This document shows, in pieces, positions 45,525 to 57,265 of a stretch of 64,000 nucleotides of DNA. The DNA lies in contig JAFJTR010000002.1 of assembly GCA_022559985.1 (NCBI GenBank), forward strand, positions 868,001 through 932,000. Direction: 5' to 3'. Source of the DNA: Parastagonospora avenae f. sp. tritici 18332-5. Its lineage: Eukaryota > Ascomycota > Dothideomycetes > Pleosporales > Phaeosphaeriaceae. Both the position numbers and the translations under genes were made by a program. The notes below the pieces were generated by a model, which was given only the letters and a program-made list of their open reading frames with translations, was not told the origin of the DNA and made no database searches. Position 1 is the first letter of the stretch. Each line of letters begins with the position of its first letter.

Positions 45525-46480
45525 ATGGCGTCCGCGATGCAACTCCAATCTCGCGCATCGCTTCCACATCTTCCGCAAGAGCTCCAAGACATTATCGTCA
45601 GCCTCGCCGTCGGTCACAACAGAAAATGCAGAGGTCTCTTGGATCTACCCTACACTTGCAAACGCCTGCGAGCTACATGTTTGCCCATAACCTACAAGCA
45701 AATCGAGCTTTACGGCTACCTTCCCAAGTCGTGTGTAGATATGTTTTCTCCAAACACAAAGCACCTCGAATTATCAAAAATCTTTTTAAATTCCTCCGCC
45801 TCCTTGGGTCAGTACATCAAGACCCTTGAGCTCAAGGGTGTGGAGCTCGAACAAGCCATTGCAGAGCAGATTTTAGAACATACAACTAGTCTCAAGAGTT
45901 TTATCTACAGGTTCGAAGTCCAATGCAACCACGATGGCTTGGGAACGTGGCCGAATGCATAGACTCTTACGCGTGCACTGGCGAGTGTCGGACGGACGTT
46001 GGAGCATCTGGAGGTCACGCATCAGTTCCAAGTCGATCTATTCGGTCTGATGGCCCGTTCTTTCCTCCTCGCGCCTTGGTATTCAAGGACCTGGTTGTGC
46101 TAAAGAGTCTCTCTGTAACTGTCAGCCTACTGCTTGGCTGGCGTCCCGACAGTACTACTCATCTTGCGGATACGCTTCCATGGGGTCTAGTCCGATTGAG
46201 TATCGAAAACAGCCCGCAGATGCCTGAAGAATGCCAATGGAAAGCTGAGGATGTACTGCAAGTTTTGAAGGAGTTCGTCGACAGAAAAAAATGGATGAAG
46301 TTCACGCCGCTTCTAAACTCGATCACTGTGAACGACACAGTCTGGTCTGCGGATAAGAGACAGCAGGAGAAGTCTTGCGAACCTGTAAGAGTCTTGGTTG
46401 AGCGAAATGGGCTGCGATATTTTGCGTCGAGAGTTGGCATATGGGACTGGGAAGATGATGATGACCGTACGTCTTCTTGA
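45525..46480 (+). pseudogene. F-box-like gene, broken
   Basis: The N-terminal frame begins LPHLPQELQDIIVSLAVG, a fungal F-box-like opening, with LPYTCKRLRATCLPITYK downstream, and runs 146 aa to a TAG at 45960. The same frame then continues sensibly (TLTRALASVGRTLEHLEVTHQFQ), so the stop looks like a nonsense mutation. About 90 bp later the sense shifts to another frame (ALVFKDLVVLKSLSVTVSLLLGW ... GIWDWEDDDD). One stop plus one frameshift argue for a pseudogene. An intron covering the stop cannot be fully excluded. Confidence 0.65.
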
Positions 46481-47145
46481 GATTAGCACGAGGATTGACA
46501 TGCTGACAACGGAGCTAGTGTATATGTGATGGTATTTAGCCGTTGTCGATTCGTCTTCGACCTCACGTTAGCCAATCATGAAATACCAGAAATGCATGAG
46601 ACCTGTATTTGTTTGGTACGGGATTCGGAACTCAAATTTCAAGCATGCGATTCTCCATCAGGCTTAGTACCAGATGCAGTCATCTTCACATATATTAGCG
46701 GGGCCTACATACTTCCTGATTTCACACCCATCGTTGCAGTTGCAAACACGACACTTTCTCTGTTCAGCCTTCCACCCCATGTGAGATCTGCTCGAGTTTC
46801 CAAGCCACACAGCTCATGGTACTTTGGCCGACGATTGTGCTACCATTTGGCCTTCCTCCTGCACACATCCACTTCAGCCTTGCGGTATCACGCATCATAT
46901 CTGATTGTTACGAGACTTCTCTCGACCCTAGTTCTTTTGCACAATCACTTGCCAGCTAGGAAATGGCTGTAAGTTTTTACCATGGGAGACCCAGTTCTCC
47001 TGTGCAGTCCTCAACTGGTCAGAGCGATATTACCTTTGAAGATCAATATGTTAGTCATACCACTGACGGATTTGTGAAAATACATGCGCGGCGATTAATG
47101 GTACGATAGGCACTGTGTACCGAATGTCAAAAGCTAGATCTCCGT
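46481..47145. other. Intergenic, nothing recognised
   Basis: One 148-codon open frame (46526-46972, +) has no domain and no codon pattern that sets it apart. I see no RNA gene or repeat unit. Confidence 0.45.
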
Positions 47146-48330
47146 GTGAGCCGGTTCGTCATTTCTCCTGGGCCTGCGAACGAGGCTACCAGCACACCAA
47201 ACTCATTCCTCTTGCATTCGACAACAACTCGCAAGGCCTTTAGTACCTTCGTGGATATATGGGATTGCCGTCAAACATGTAACTTATGTAATCTAATCGC
47301 TTGCGCAGTCGAGCAAGACAAAGATGGACATGATCTGTCTCCGTGTTCTTTACTTCAGAGAAACGGATCGTCGACATGTTTCCTGAGCTGGAAGGTTGAT
47401 GGGCGCCACCGAATTAGCATGAAAACAAAAGCTGCTGGCTCCGTGAAGAAAGATATACCGTGTCATTCTCTGACACGACGCATGCAGCTGACATGGGATG
47501 ACAGGCAGCTGCAGGACTCATATATTGCGTTGGTGGGGTCGGACGAGCGACTGAGTACATCAGACGCAGAAAGGGTATGGAATTCGAGCCTTCTGTTTCT
47601 TGGCCGCCCAGTCGGCAACCGGGGCCAAATCTAAGCATGTATGAGGAGCTGGATTGACTTGTGTCTGGAAAAGCACCACGGACCGTGTTTCCAGGGGAAA
47701 AGGCCTCAATTGCTGCTTTCGGGACAGACCATGATATTGACAAAAACTCCACAGAGACTGCTAGACCTGTTGTCCCACTCATATTTTGGTGTCGTCGATG
47801 TACTAAACATGCAGTCGACCGAACTGCCCCTCATACACGAAGTTGGGGGCGAAGAAAGAGCGGTATACCACTACGTAGCGCTTAGCTATGTGTGGGGAGG
47901 CGCGTCATCGTGCAAAACCATGTTACAAAACGTTATGCAACACCGAACGCATGGTGACCTCGAGAGTGTTTCCCACAGATTCCCGAAGGCAGTCCAGGAC
48001 ACAATAAAGCTTGTACGTCAGCTGGGCGTGAAGTACATCTGGATCGATGCGCTTTGTATCATTCAAGTCAGCGCACGGTCGTGGAAGCTGAATGCATATA
48101 ATATGGATCTTATCTATGGTAACGCCATGTTCACCATATGTGCCTCTGATAGGCCAGATGCGTCAAATGGATTACTGGCTATGGATGAAGTCTCTCACTG
48201 TGGAAATAAGGATCAGCTCATCGCCGCCTGCACAAAAGATGTCAAGTTGATGATAAGTCGGCCGCCGAAAACACATATCGAAGCTCGCGCGGACATCCAA
48301 GCGCATTTCGCTGATTTTTGGTGGACATAA
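47146..48330 (+). pseudogene. HET-domain gene, truncated with in-frame stop
   Basis: HET-domain proteins trigger vegetative incompatibility cell death. The frame from about 47146 holds a Cys-rich N-terminal part (CRQTCNLCNLIAC) up to a TAA at 47632-47634. The same frame then resumes (RSWIDLCLEKHHGPC) and carries the HET core: YVALSYVWGG, RFPKAVQDTIKLVRQLGVKYIWIDALCIIQ and MDLIYGNAMFTICASD. It ends at 48330 (HFADFWWT), well short of the usual 600-700 residues, and the sequence after it belongs to the repeat family. The in-frame stop and the lost C-terminal half make it a likely pseudogene. Confidence 0.75.
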
Positions 48331-48920
48331 AAGAGCACATGATGTGTTTCGTTCTCCATTTCAAGTCACCCTTATGCCAGAGGAGTGTTGTGCAAGTCAT
48401 CCAGGACAAGAAAACTCGGAAGATTTTATACTCGCTCGCTCCAATCTCGGCATGCAGAGACAAGTATATGTTTCATCTGTGCTTTCATCTTCTCATCTAC
48501 GACTCTCATTCGCTTTTTTTGAATAATGGAGTGAGAGTGGTTTTTGATATTCGCACATGATGCAAGAATGAGCGAGTTTTGGAGAAGAGCGACATCGGCT
48601 TTGCGCGGGAAGGTTTTGAGTGAATCATACTGGGAGACTGTGATCCGGCAGTAGGTAGTTTTTGAATAGAGTTGTAGAGAAGTGGACGTGAGTCCGGTCA
48701 ATTCGACATATTTTGCCAACAAGACAGAGAACATGCCTGTTCGTGGACGATGTTTTGTTTTGGGTGGGAAGGAGAGCGCAACACTCATGTACGCGGATTT
48801 CGTGGTTTTTGAAGTGTGCAAGAAACATGATGGCACGATGAGGAAAGAAAATATCGTGGAAGAGCGTGACATTCATACCGCACGCACTACCCAAAAACGT
48901 CTGATTCAGCTCATCATTAT
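48331..48920 (-). repeat. Decayed copies of the TATA-unit repeat
   Basis: Minus-oriented fragments: TTTTATACTCGC at about 48424 (TATA-like), then purine-rich stretches and GACATC, AACATG and GACATT motifs spaced about 100-150 bp. They abut the truncated end of the HET relic, so the repeat may have replaced its 3' part. Confidence 0.5.
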
Positions 48921-51702
48921 CTACTTCCGCCAATACGTCTGCACAAACTCATGCGCCCAATCAATCACCCCCGCTTTCCAATCGCCCATGCTCTCTTCAA
49001 TCAGTCTCTCGAACAGCACTTCCGCCTCACCCTCACTTCTTCCAAGCCACATGCGTTCCCTAACTTTTCCTACACTCCCTTCTCTCTCGACCTTAATATC
49101 CGGAATATTCGCGCCCTGCATCAGCGCAAACAAATTCAACAACAAATTACTACTCTTACGCAACGTACTCCACGCGGTAAACGCATAGCTCTTGAACGCC
49201 AAATAATTCGGATGTTGCGCACCTCCCATGCCTTCGATCATTTCGCGACAGAGTTTCATCTGTGGCGCGAAGGGCTTGGGGTCGCGGCCTAGGATGTAGC
49301 CAAAGTCGACGTGGAAGAAGCGGCCATCGGGTGCGAGGAGCAGGTTGTCGAGATGCCGGTCGCCGACGCCCAGGAGGTATGTGATGACGCAGTAGCCGGC
49401 GCAGGATTTGATGTATGTGTCCATGGCTTCTTTGCGGACGCCAAGAGGGGCGGAGTCGTCGGGATTGTTGGCGCGGAGGTAGGCGAGGAGAGAGCCTTTG
49501 TGCTTTTGGCATGCGGCAGCGATGGACATGGATGGGACGAATTGGAAGGCGCCGGCGGATGTAGAGGTGGCTAGGATGCGGTACGGTGTTAGTTTGAGGT
49601 CGAGATTCTCTTTGCGGAGAAGGCGGTCCATGAGTGTGATGATCTGGATAACGAGCTGATCTTGTCGAAGGTCATCGCCCGTCTTGAATATGATGGGGTA
49701 TCTGTTGTCTGTGGTGGTCGTGAAGTTGAGGACCATGGGCAGGAGGGAAGACTTGAGCACGTTACACTCATCGGTGATACCAGTGATGTACACGGATGGA
49801 TCGAGAGGAAGTGGTAGAGGTTCAAAGTTGGCAAGCTCATTCTTGGGATCTGAGATGGCCTTCTTGAGACGCGCGAGCTTTGTCGATCGATCACCACCAC
49901 CAAATCTGACATCTTTCGAGATCTTTGCGAGGACAGTGAGTAGCTCGCCTTGTCTGCGGAACGTGTTACGTGTTTCTACTCCCTCTGGTGTCGACTCGAG
50001 CTCGACCATGAAGTCGTATTCGACTTTAGCGAACAGGTCGCGATGCTCGGGTTCCTGATCGGTGCTGAAGTCACTGATCTCGACCATGAGGTACCAATGA
50101 AAGAAGTTGCCGAGAGCGAAGCTGTTCGCTGCGCGAGTGACAAGGAACCGTGCTAGTGATGAGTCGTCACCCTCTCCTGGCGCTTCGTATTTGAGTGCTT
50201 GTACAAGCTGGAGCAGGTACAGCTGCAACTCCTCGTCATCAGCCTTCTTCAGCCGCTCAACAGCGTAGCTTCGCACTACTGGGTGATCAAAGTATGGTCC
50301 TAGTAGCTCAAGCGCATCGTCAACATCAATCTCAGCCCACTTGTCAAGTAGTGGCGCTGCCTGCCGTGCTTCGCGCGGGTTCTTCCAATTGACGCACTTG
50401 ACAAACTTGGTCAAAGCCCGCTTGTCACGTAGCAAGAAGTATCGGAACTTCCAGATGTCATCTCTTTCGTGTGAAGTGATCTCCTCAAGTGGGCCCTTGG
50501 CCATCAGCAGGTTTAGTTTGTCTCGGACGTGAACGTTAGGTTTCCTGTCTCGGTCTAGAGAATCTGTCTGCTGACTACGCATCAGCTCACGGTGTTTGTC
50601 TTCAGCTGGGTTCACTCGTCGTCCAATCTCGGGATCATAAATCTTGATGAGCCGTCCTGCGTCTGCGTCGCCGTAGCCAACTCCATCAATGTCTATATCG
50701 GGCCCAAAAGAGACCTCGGGTGGCGGTCGCAACCGAACATCAGCCTCAACAGGCAGTCTGAGATCTGAGGCAGGTGGCGGAGGATACTCGACATCGGTGA
50801 ATACGACAGCGTGGTCGAAACGCGGAAACTCAATCTCGAGGTAGAAAAGCTCTTGCTCGTCTTCGCCTCCAGCGTCGCCATCCGTCTTGCTCTGGCGATT
50901 CAGTGCTGTTGCCTCAGCTTTCAGCGCCTCATTGCGTATCTTCATCATCTTCTTGTAGACTAGTCCGTCGAGCCAGGTGTTGGTCGGCAAATCGCCCATC
51001 TCCTGTTTCTTCAGCAGCTCTTCGAGGCGTTGCATCTCTGCCACTTGCTCGTCTACAGTGTCTTCAGCCATCTGAGCTTTGCGACTCCTCCTCGCCTGCG
51101 GTATTACCCAGGGCGTGGTGGTGTCTGCCAGGCCATCTGCTGCCTTGAAGCGGTGTATCCGACATCGCTGTCGTCCCTTCTGCAGAGTGTTGTTCTTGTC
51201 GAAGAGGGGTATGGTGGTACCACCAAAGGGTACTGCGTGCAGATTGGAGTCTGTATCTTCGGCGGGCGACAGGTCCCACACTGTGATGTTAAGCTGGGCA
51301 GAAGCCGGGAGGTTCGAGTAGGTGACAGGCAGCTGCAGCCACTCGTTCCAAATGCGTGCATTCTTGAACGACTTGTAGGCGGTCTGCACGGGCACGGTGA
51401 GAGGCTTGCTGTCGGCCCATATTTGCGCCGTGACGTAGAGTTCAAAGTGTGGACTTTTGTTACATCAGCACAAACTCTCTCACCTCTAGCAAACTTCACT
51501 CACTTGGTGACAGAAGCTCGGTGCCTCAGGTCAGGACGTTTCAGCAATACTGAGTAGGGCACGGGCTTCTGAGTGCCGTCGAGCCGATCTCTATCACGCT
51601 TCAGCAGGTATTTCTCCCATAACCACGGTGGTGTTCCTACATTCTAACATGTACGTTGAGCTCGGTCAGGTCAAGCGACGTCGCGAAGTTGAAGGCTTCC
51701 AT
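48921..51702 (-). CDS. vps34: VPS34 class III phosphatidylinositol 3-kinase
   Basis: Makes PI3P on endosomes and autophagic membranes within the VPS15-VPS30 complexes. Exons 51702-51641, 51590-51504 and 51453-48921 (893 aa); all three joins keep frame. N-terminal C2 domain (LDGTQKPVPYSVLL, LYVTAQIWADSKPLT, FKNARIWNEWLQLP); helical PIK domain (about residues 370-540, WKFRYFLLRDKRALTKFVKCVNW); kinase domain with FKTGDDLRQDQLV, the catalytic loop GVGDRHLDNLL and HVDFGYILG for metal binding, ending at the conserved VQTYWRK. Length and domain order fit the family. Divergent from NSE4, 364 bp between starts. Confidence 0.96.
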
Positions 51703-52066
51703 CGTGAGCGGTGGGGAAGCTGTGTACTATCGTATGCCATGGATGTACGTCATCCGTGTGGTGGACAGACTGTCAAACAACTCTGTATCGAAATGTTCAG
51801 ATGCATTCACATGTTCCATCACGCGGGGTGAATGACTGAGACGCCCAAGCTTCCTCTACCGAGACAGCAGGGGTACGCGGGGGTGCGTGCACACGTGATT
51901 GTTGCTTGGCTTACGATATTGCCGCCTCAGGCACAAGTCGCGCTAACAACGGCGCGAATAGTGGGCAACCGCGTCCAGGAGCGACCACCACTCCCCTCCC
52001 CCACATCACACACAACACCACGCTCGCTACCGCATTATCGTTTTTCCTCGCTCGCGACGAGTCACA
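51703..52066. promoter_or_regulatory. Shared divergent promoter of VPS34 and NSE4
   Basis: 364 bp between the two start codons, with no other gene. Contains a CACGTG E-box at about 51892. Promoter role is inferred from position only. Confidence 0.45.
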
Positions 52067-53683
52067 ATGGCGCGTTTGAACACGCATCTTTCTGCGACAC
52101 CGCTGCAAACACGCTCGTCAACCGTTGATTCGCTCTATCGCGACCCCTCCGCTGCGCCACGGATCGAAAGTAATGCGCGAACATCGTCCTATTCGGTGCT
52201 GAGTCCTTCAGCGTCTATGAACTCAGACAAAGAGAACGACGAGCCTCAATCACGAGAAAATACCCCGCGACCGGCCAAGAGGGGTCCCCGGGGCACGTCA
52301 GCAAGGATGCCTACTCCAGACACAGGGTCGACAGGTTCAAGCAATGGAAATAAGCGAAGGAGGACCGCGCGACACAGCAGCACTGGAGTCAATGTATTCC
52401 AAGATGGACTGGAAGACGATGACGATGAAGACGTGCCAGAGGACGATGCTCCGCCTGCTGTGCCTGAAGAGGATGAGGAGGGAGACCTGCGTTTCTACAA
52501 CCCAAACCAAGATCCCGAGAAACGGAGACGTTTGCGCGCGACATTGCGCGACCATCAGCGCATGGTGGAAGGTGCGTAGCAGACCCTTGGACATGATAGG
52601 CAGTGGCTAACAATGTCCTTAGAAAACCGCGACGAAATGGTCAAACCGAACAATCTTCTTTTGGATGCCTTGAAGAAGCAAGACAGCATATTTGGCAAGG
52701 TGCGACAAACATCTGACGCTGCGCTGGACTCTCGCTTCCTGGTCAATGCTAGTGAGCTCGCGGGAAAGAAGCTGAACAGCAGTCTGCAAGGCAATGCCGG
52801 CGTCGGCATTGATCTGGACCAGTTTGTGTCCAAGTGCATATTCTTCATGAAGTCTGGTGGCCATGTCGCAGACGATGAGGAAGCGCCGGCAGTGCCAGTT
52901 CCAGAGGATGAGGACGATGCGGGAGACGACGGGCTTGACTGGGCACTCCTTGGGAGACAGGCTTGCTTTCCATGTAATAAGCGACCACCGACCATAAGCT
53001 TTCTACTTGGCCCTCTGTCTGTGGAGAAGCGAGTGAGGGCTACACAGCGAAAGGCTCGATCGCAACGGCAGCCAGTTGGTCCAGCTACACGGCCACAGGA
53101 AATCAAGGAAGGCGACATGCAACAATCCGAGACCTCCAACTTGTCAAATCTCGTCAAGAGTATCAACGTTCGGTTAAGGAGTCATATAGAAAAAGTGGAT
53201 GAGAAGGTCAGCGAGGAACTTTCTGAGATACCAGATGAGGAAGTTCAGAACGAAGATGTTGCAGCAGCATCTAGACGCTACAGAGCAGCAGTCGCACCGA
53301 GCCAAGAACTGGCCGTTAGTCTTCTTGACTTCGCCATCAATCCACACGACTTCGGCCAGACCGTCGAGAACCTGTTCTACATCAGTTTCTTGGTGCGAGA
53401 GGGCAACGCGAAGATCATGAAGGATGAGGATGGATTGCCATTATTGAGTAAGTTGCCTGCCAATTGCACACTTTGCTCTGATTAACTCGACACAGTGCCT
53501 GCGAAAGCCCACGAGATGTCTGACGCACGAGAAGCCAACATCCAGAAGAACCAAGCCGTCCTCAGCATCGACTACACAACTTGGAAGATGTTCATCCAAG
53601 CTTTCGACATCAAAGAGTCGCTCATACCGCATCGCGAGAACGAAGAGGCCAACATTGCGCCTGGAGGCTGGTATGCAGGATGA
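52067..53683 (+). CDS. nse4: NSE4 kleisin of the SMC5/6 complex
   Basis: Kleisin that bridges SMC5 and SMC6 heads in DNA repair and replication. Exons 52067-52571, 52623-53447 and 53496-53683 (505 aa). A disordered S/T-rich N-terminus with an acidic run is followed by the Nse4 N-terminal helix region (LRATLRDHQRMVEENRDEM, NNLLLDALKKQDSIFGKVRQTSDAALDSRF), the middle LDWALLGRQACFPCNKRPPTISFLLGPL with two Cys, and the winged-helix C-terminus (ENLFYISFLVREGNAKI, QAVLSIDYTTWKMFIQAFDI). Frame arithmetic supports both introns. Confidence 0.93.
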
Positions 53684-56600
53684 GCCACCACCGCCGCTTG
53701 TACGATACTTGTTGTATGATGTACAAACACATGGCTATCGCGCGTCGCTTTCATTTCTGGCTCCGCGAAGCACATTCATCGATGTACGATATGGCTTGAC
53801 GACTTCGATTCTGGCGCAATGCACTAGGGCATGGAGTTGGCCCGTGGGCTGGGAGGACTTTTGCTGCACGGTGCCGGTTTACTATTTTCGTCTTTGATAC
53901 CCAAGAATTTCATCTTTTTCGATTTTACGTGGCTGCTGGGGACGCAGAAGGACGATGTATCGCTATATGAATGGAAGGTTACTTCGCGACATGGGGGTTT
54001 TGTGCATGTGTGTGTTGTTTTGCTGGTGGTGATCATCATCACCGGCATTTCTTAAGCCATATTGAGGCACATTAAACCTTCTAAACACACCTCGATTCCG
54101 AGTTCACACATGGCCAGCGTCACTACAGCTTTCTCATACATCGAAGTTTTTAGATATTCAAAAGGCCAACATCGCGGACGGCCGCTCTGGTTTTTGTCCA
54201 CGTTCTTTTTACCGCTTCGTCCCTTCTTTCATGATAGACATTTCGTCCGCTTTTGGAACGCAGAAAAACTTCTCATGTAGCCCTTGTGGTCGTCTCTTGA
54301 GATTCAGAGGGAGACGAACATAGAATGTACTAGCGGCGTCTTTCGGCGGGAAGACTTTGGCGTGAGGTGGGAATAGTGATGTGGTGAGAACAGTGGGGGG
54401 TTAATACGGAGAGTGGGACAGACGTGGGGTCTACCGGAGGGAATTTCGAGAATATCGATCTTGGTTTCAATTGTTTCAACATGGCGAGGCGAGGCGGGAA
54501 AAGTCATAAACTGGAGTACATTGCCTTTTGGACTTTTGGCGATGTAGTTTGGTGATAGATGGACAGTACAGATAGCCGAGGGTTTTATAGCACTTCACGC
54601 AGCCCACGCAATCATGCTGGGTCCCCATTTGCACTTTTTGCGCCAGCGGCGTCATCATACTTGTCGAAGAGGGGTTCTGGCACTCCAGTCTTCTTCCCCA
54701 TCGAATAACCTGGGATAGTTTTTTTTGGAGGAGCAGAAAAGCCATGCATTCCGCGGTACTACTGTTCTGAGGCCGACGGAAACACATACATGGCTTAGTG
54801 TAGCCTTTTTGGACGAGCCGAGCTCAGAAGTAAGAATGATGGAAGGAAGAGTTCTCTGGAGAGAAGAGATGATTTACATACCCGTCGAAGATGTGGAAAA
54901 AAAATGTAGCTACACTTCTGTAGGTTCGGCGAGCAGACATTTGTTCGTCGTCCATCCATTTGGGCCCGGCTCGAGGCGAGAAAGGCGGGGCAGGGAGTCA
55001 TGCATGATAGGGACAGTCCTTTGAACATGCATTGTCACCGCCGTTGCTTGGAAGAAGAGCAGGCATGTGGGGTTTGATGGCGTCTTTGTAGAAAAGAGGC
55101 CATGTAGTGCATCGTTCGCAGCTTTGAGACGGAGCAGACATGGCACTTTTCCACTTATTCTTTGGGGGAGGAGAAGAAGAAGACATCGCAAAGTCCATGT
55201 GGACTTTTGGACGAAGAACGCACACAGTAACGGGGATGCGAAATTTTGGCACACTAGCACTTCTCGCCACAGGGTGCGTGGAAGCTGCCTTGAGGCGCTG
55301 GAGACGCAGCATGCGTTCTGCAATTTTCGTTTTTGTGTCCGGACAAAAGACATGTTTTGCCATTCCTGGACTTTTGTAATCCAAGGGAGTGCAGTGTTGT
55401 GGAGAACCGACTGAGGAGCGAGAGCAGAGGCTTTTATAGTGATACAACAGCTCCTTGCCCGAGCACGTGAAATACTCGCCACCTGTTTGAGAACGGGCTG
55501 GCACGGAAAGACATGCGACATACCAGTTTGCATTTATGTGGCTGCGAAATGCGATGGAGACAAGGACAGACATGGAACCCTTCAGGGTGGAATTTGATGA
55601 AGTGTTCGGAACTTGATAGTGGCGCGTCAAGCCATGAAACAATTGCACATCAGCTTTTGACATTCGGCGCAACATGATAGTGTGAGAGTTGGATATGGAG
55701 ATTAACAGGCAAGTTCGTTCGTCCTCCAGACATAAAGCGTGAATGGCGGACGTTTTGACAAGAACTGGACATTTTGCATTCGCAAGCTGATTTGTCCGGA
55801 AAAAGAAGGAAACATAGCTATGATTTCTACCCAGGAAAACGAAGGAGACATGGCGAAATCGGTACTGAAGTGTGAGAGAAAAACGGTCAACAATATTTTG
55901 CGGGGAGCTTGGTCTAGGAAAGACATACGATTGGACCCAATGTATTTTGCTAAATGGAACAGATGGATTGATGAAGAAGAAGAAATGTCCGGGAGCCATG
56001 AGAGAACTTATATAGACACCTCAGGCATCTAGCTCGAGCAAAAACATGAATCTGGTGTGTGTGTTCTTTTAGCCATGTATTCCTCACCTAGCGATTTCGT
56101 TCTTTCGACTTTGGCTGGAAGATCGCGTGCCTGTGGCGTGATCAAGAGGAAATCCTGCTTCTGGACATGCATGTTGGCAAGGAAGCGTTCTGGAAGAAAA
56201 TAAACATGTGGTCTTTGGTTTTAGTTTTGTCGAAAAGGACAGGAAGAACACGATAAGTTCCTTTCTGAATTTTGAACAGCGAAACTTCTGAGGATGATGT
56301 TTGAGAGTTGAGGGACATGAGGTGAGGGGAGTATTTATCTTCTAACGCTGTTTTAAGGGGCTAAGACATTAGTTGAAGTTCATGTGCGAGGGGGGAACAT
56401 GAGAAGAAGTTGCGTTTCCGGGGTTTATTTTCTAGGGTTTATTTTCTGGGTTTCATTGCAACTTAGAGTGGAAGATTTGGTGCTTTTCATCCACACTGGA
56501 GTCATGTTGACTGTTTGGGTTGATCCATGAGGTTATCGATTTCGACACTTCTTTTAATTTAGATTCCGTGTCCTCCTTCCATCACCATATCCAGGACAAT

Positions 56601-57265
56601 TTGAGATAGAACTATAAATGAAAGAAGTTGCATGGGGCAAGAAGTGACATCGTTGAACGACTGCAGGTGCGAGTCGGTGCGAAAGCTTGTCCTAGGCGGG
56701 GTAGAAGCAGAGTGACACTGCCAAGCTCTAAGCTTGCGACTAGTTGGGATGCCACGACATGTTCCGCGGCTTGCGACCCGCTCTGGAACTTTGCTGAGGG
56801 TGATTGGGGTTAATCTACGAGGGAATTACTCGCCAGTCATCCCAGCCGTGTACGTCACGCCGTAATTATACGAGTAGTGCATACCAACACCAAAAATGTG
56901 CACCGCGACCTTCCTCATCCGGTGCTGCAAGCGAACAGGCCTAAGCCTCATACTGCAGGTGCTTGGTCCAAACAAGCTTCCTCGGTCAAGTCTTGTACAT
57001 ATTCGTATCCACCGAACCGTCCAGACAATCACATAACAGGTTGCAGGGTGTCGGCGTCCGTTATCCTTCTCAAGCTTTTACCGATAGCAGACTTGGATTC
57101 GGGTGAATTGCCACTTCTGATTCGTCAAGCTTTGTGCAGGATGCGCGCCCATGCAGGTGTGCAAACATACTGTCCGGGGCACAACTGATCATCCAGGTAC
57201 ATAAGGAACAAGTCTCCACATTCGTTGAGATCTTCCCACGTCCTCCGCAAGCATCTTCAATCATC
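53684..57265 (-). repeat. Decayed TATA-unit repeat region (array 3)
   Basis: No gene supported in this 3.6-kb stretch. Minus-oriented fragments of the repeat family are seen at about 54100-56400: TATA-like boxes at about 54578 (GGTTTTATAGC), 55430 (CTTTTATAGTG), 56008 (ACTTATATAGAC) and 56328 (GTATTTATCTT), each preceded on plus by a purine-rich run. GACATG-type motifs occur at 55136, 55346, 55565, 55849 and 55921. The first 150 bp and the last 0.6 kb are the flanks of NSE4 and the sedolisin gene. Apparent ORFs such as 54998-55999 (-) run through repeat units and have no domain. Confidence 0.6.

Noticed and set aside
46526..46972. 148-codon plus-strand frame
   Set aside because: No domain, no signal peptide, unusual composition rich in H, L and S; no intron logic.
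54998..55999. 333-codon minus-strand open frame in array 3
   Set aside because: Runs through several decayed repeat units without a domain; other frames are open too. Kept as repeat, not gene.
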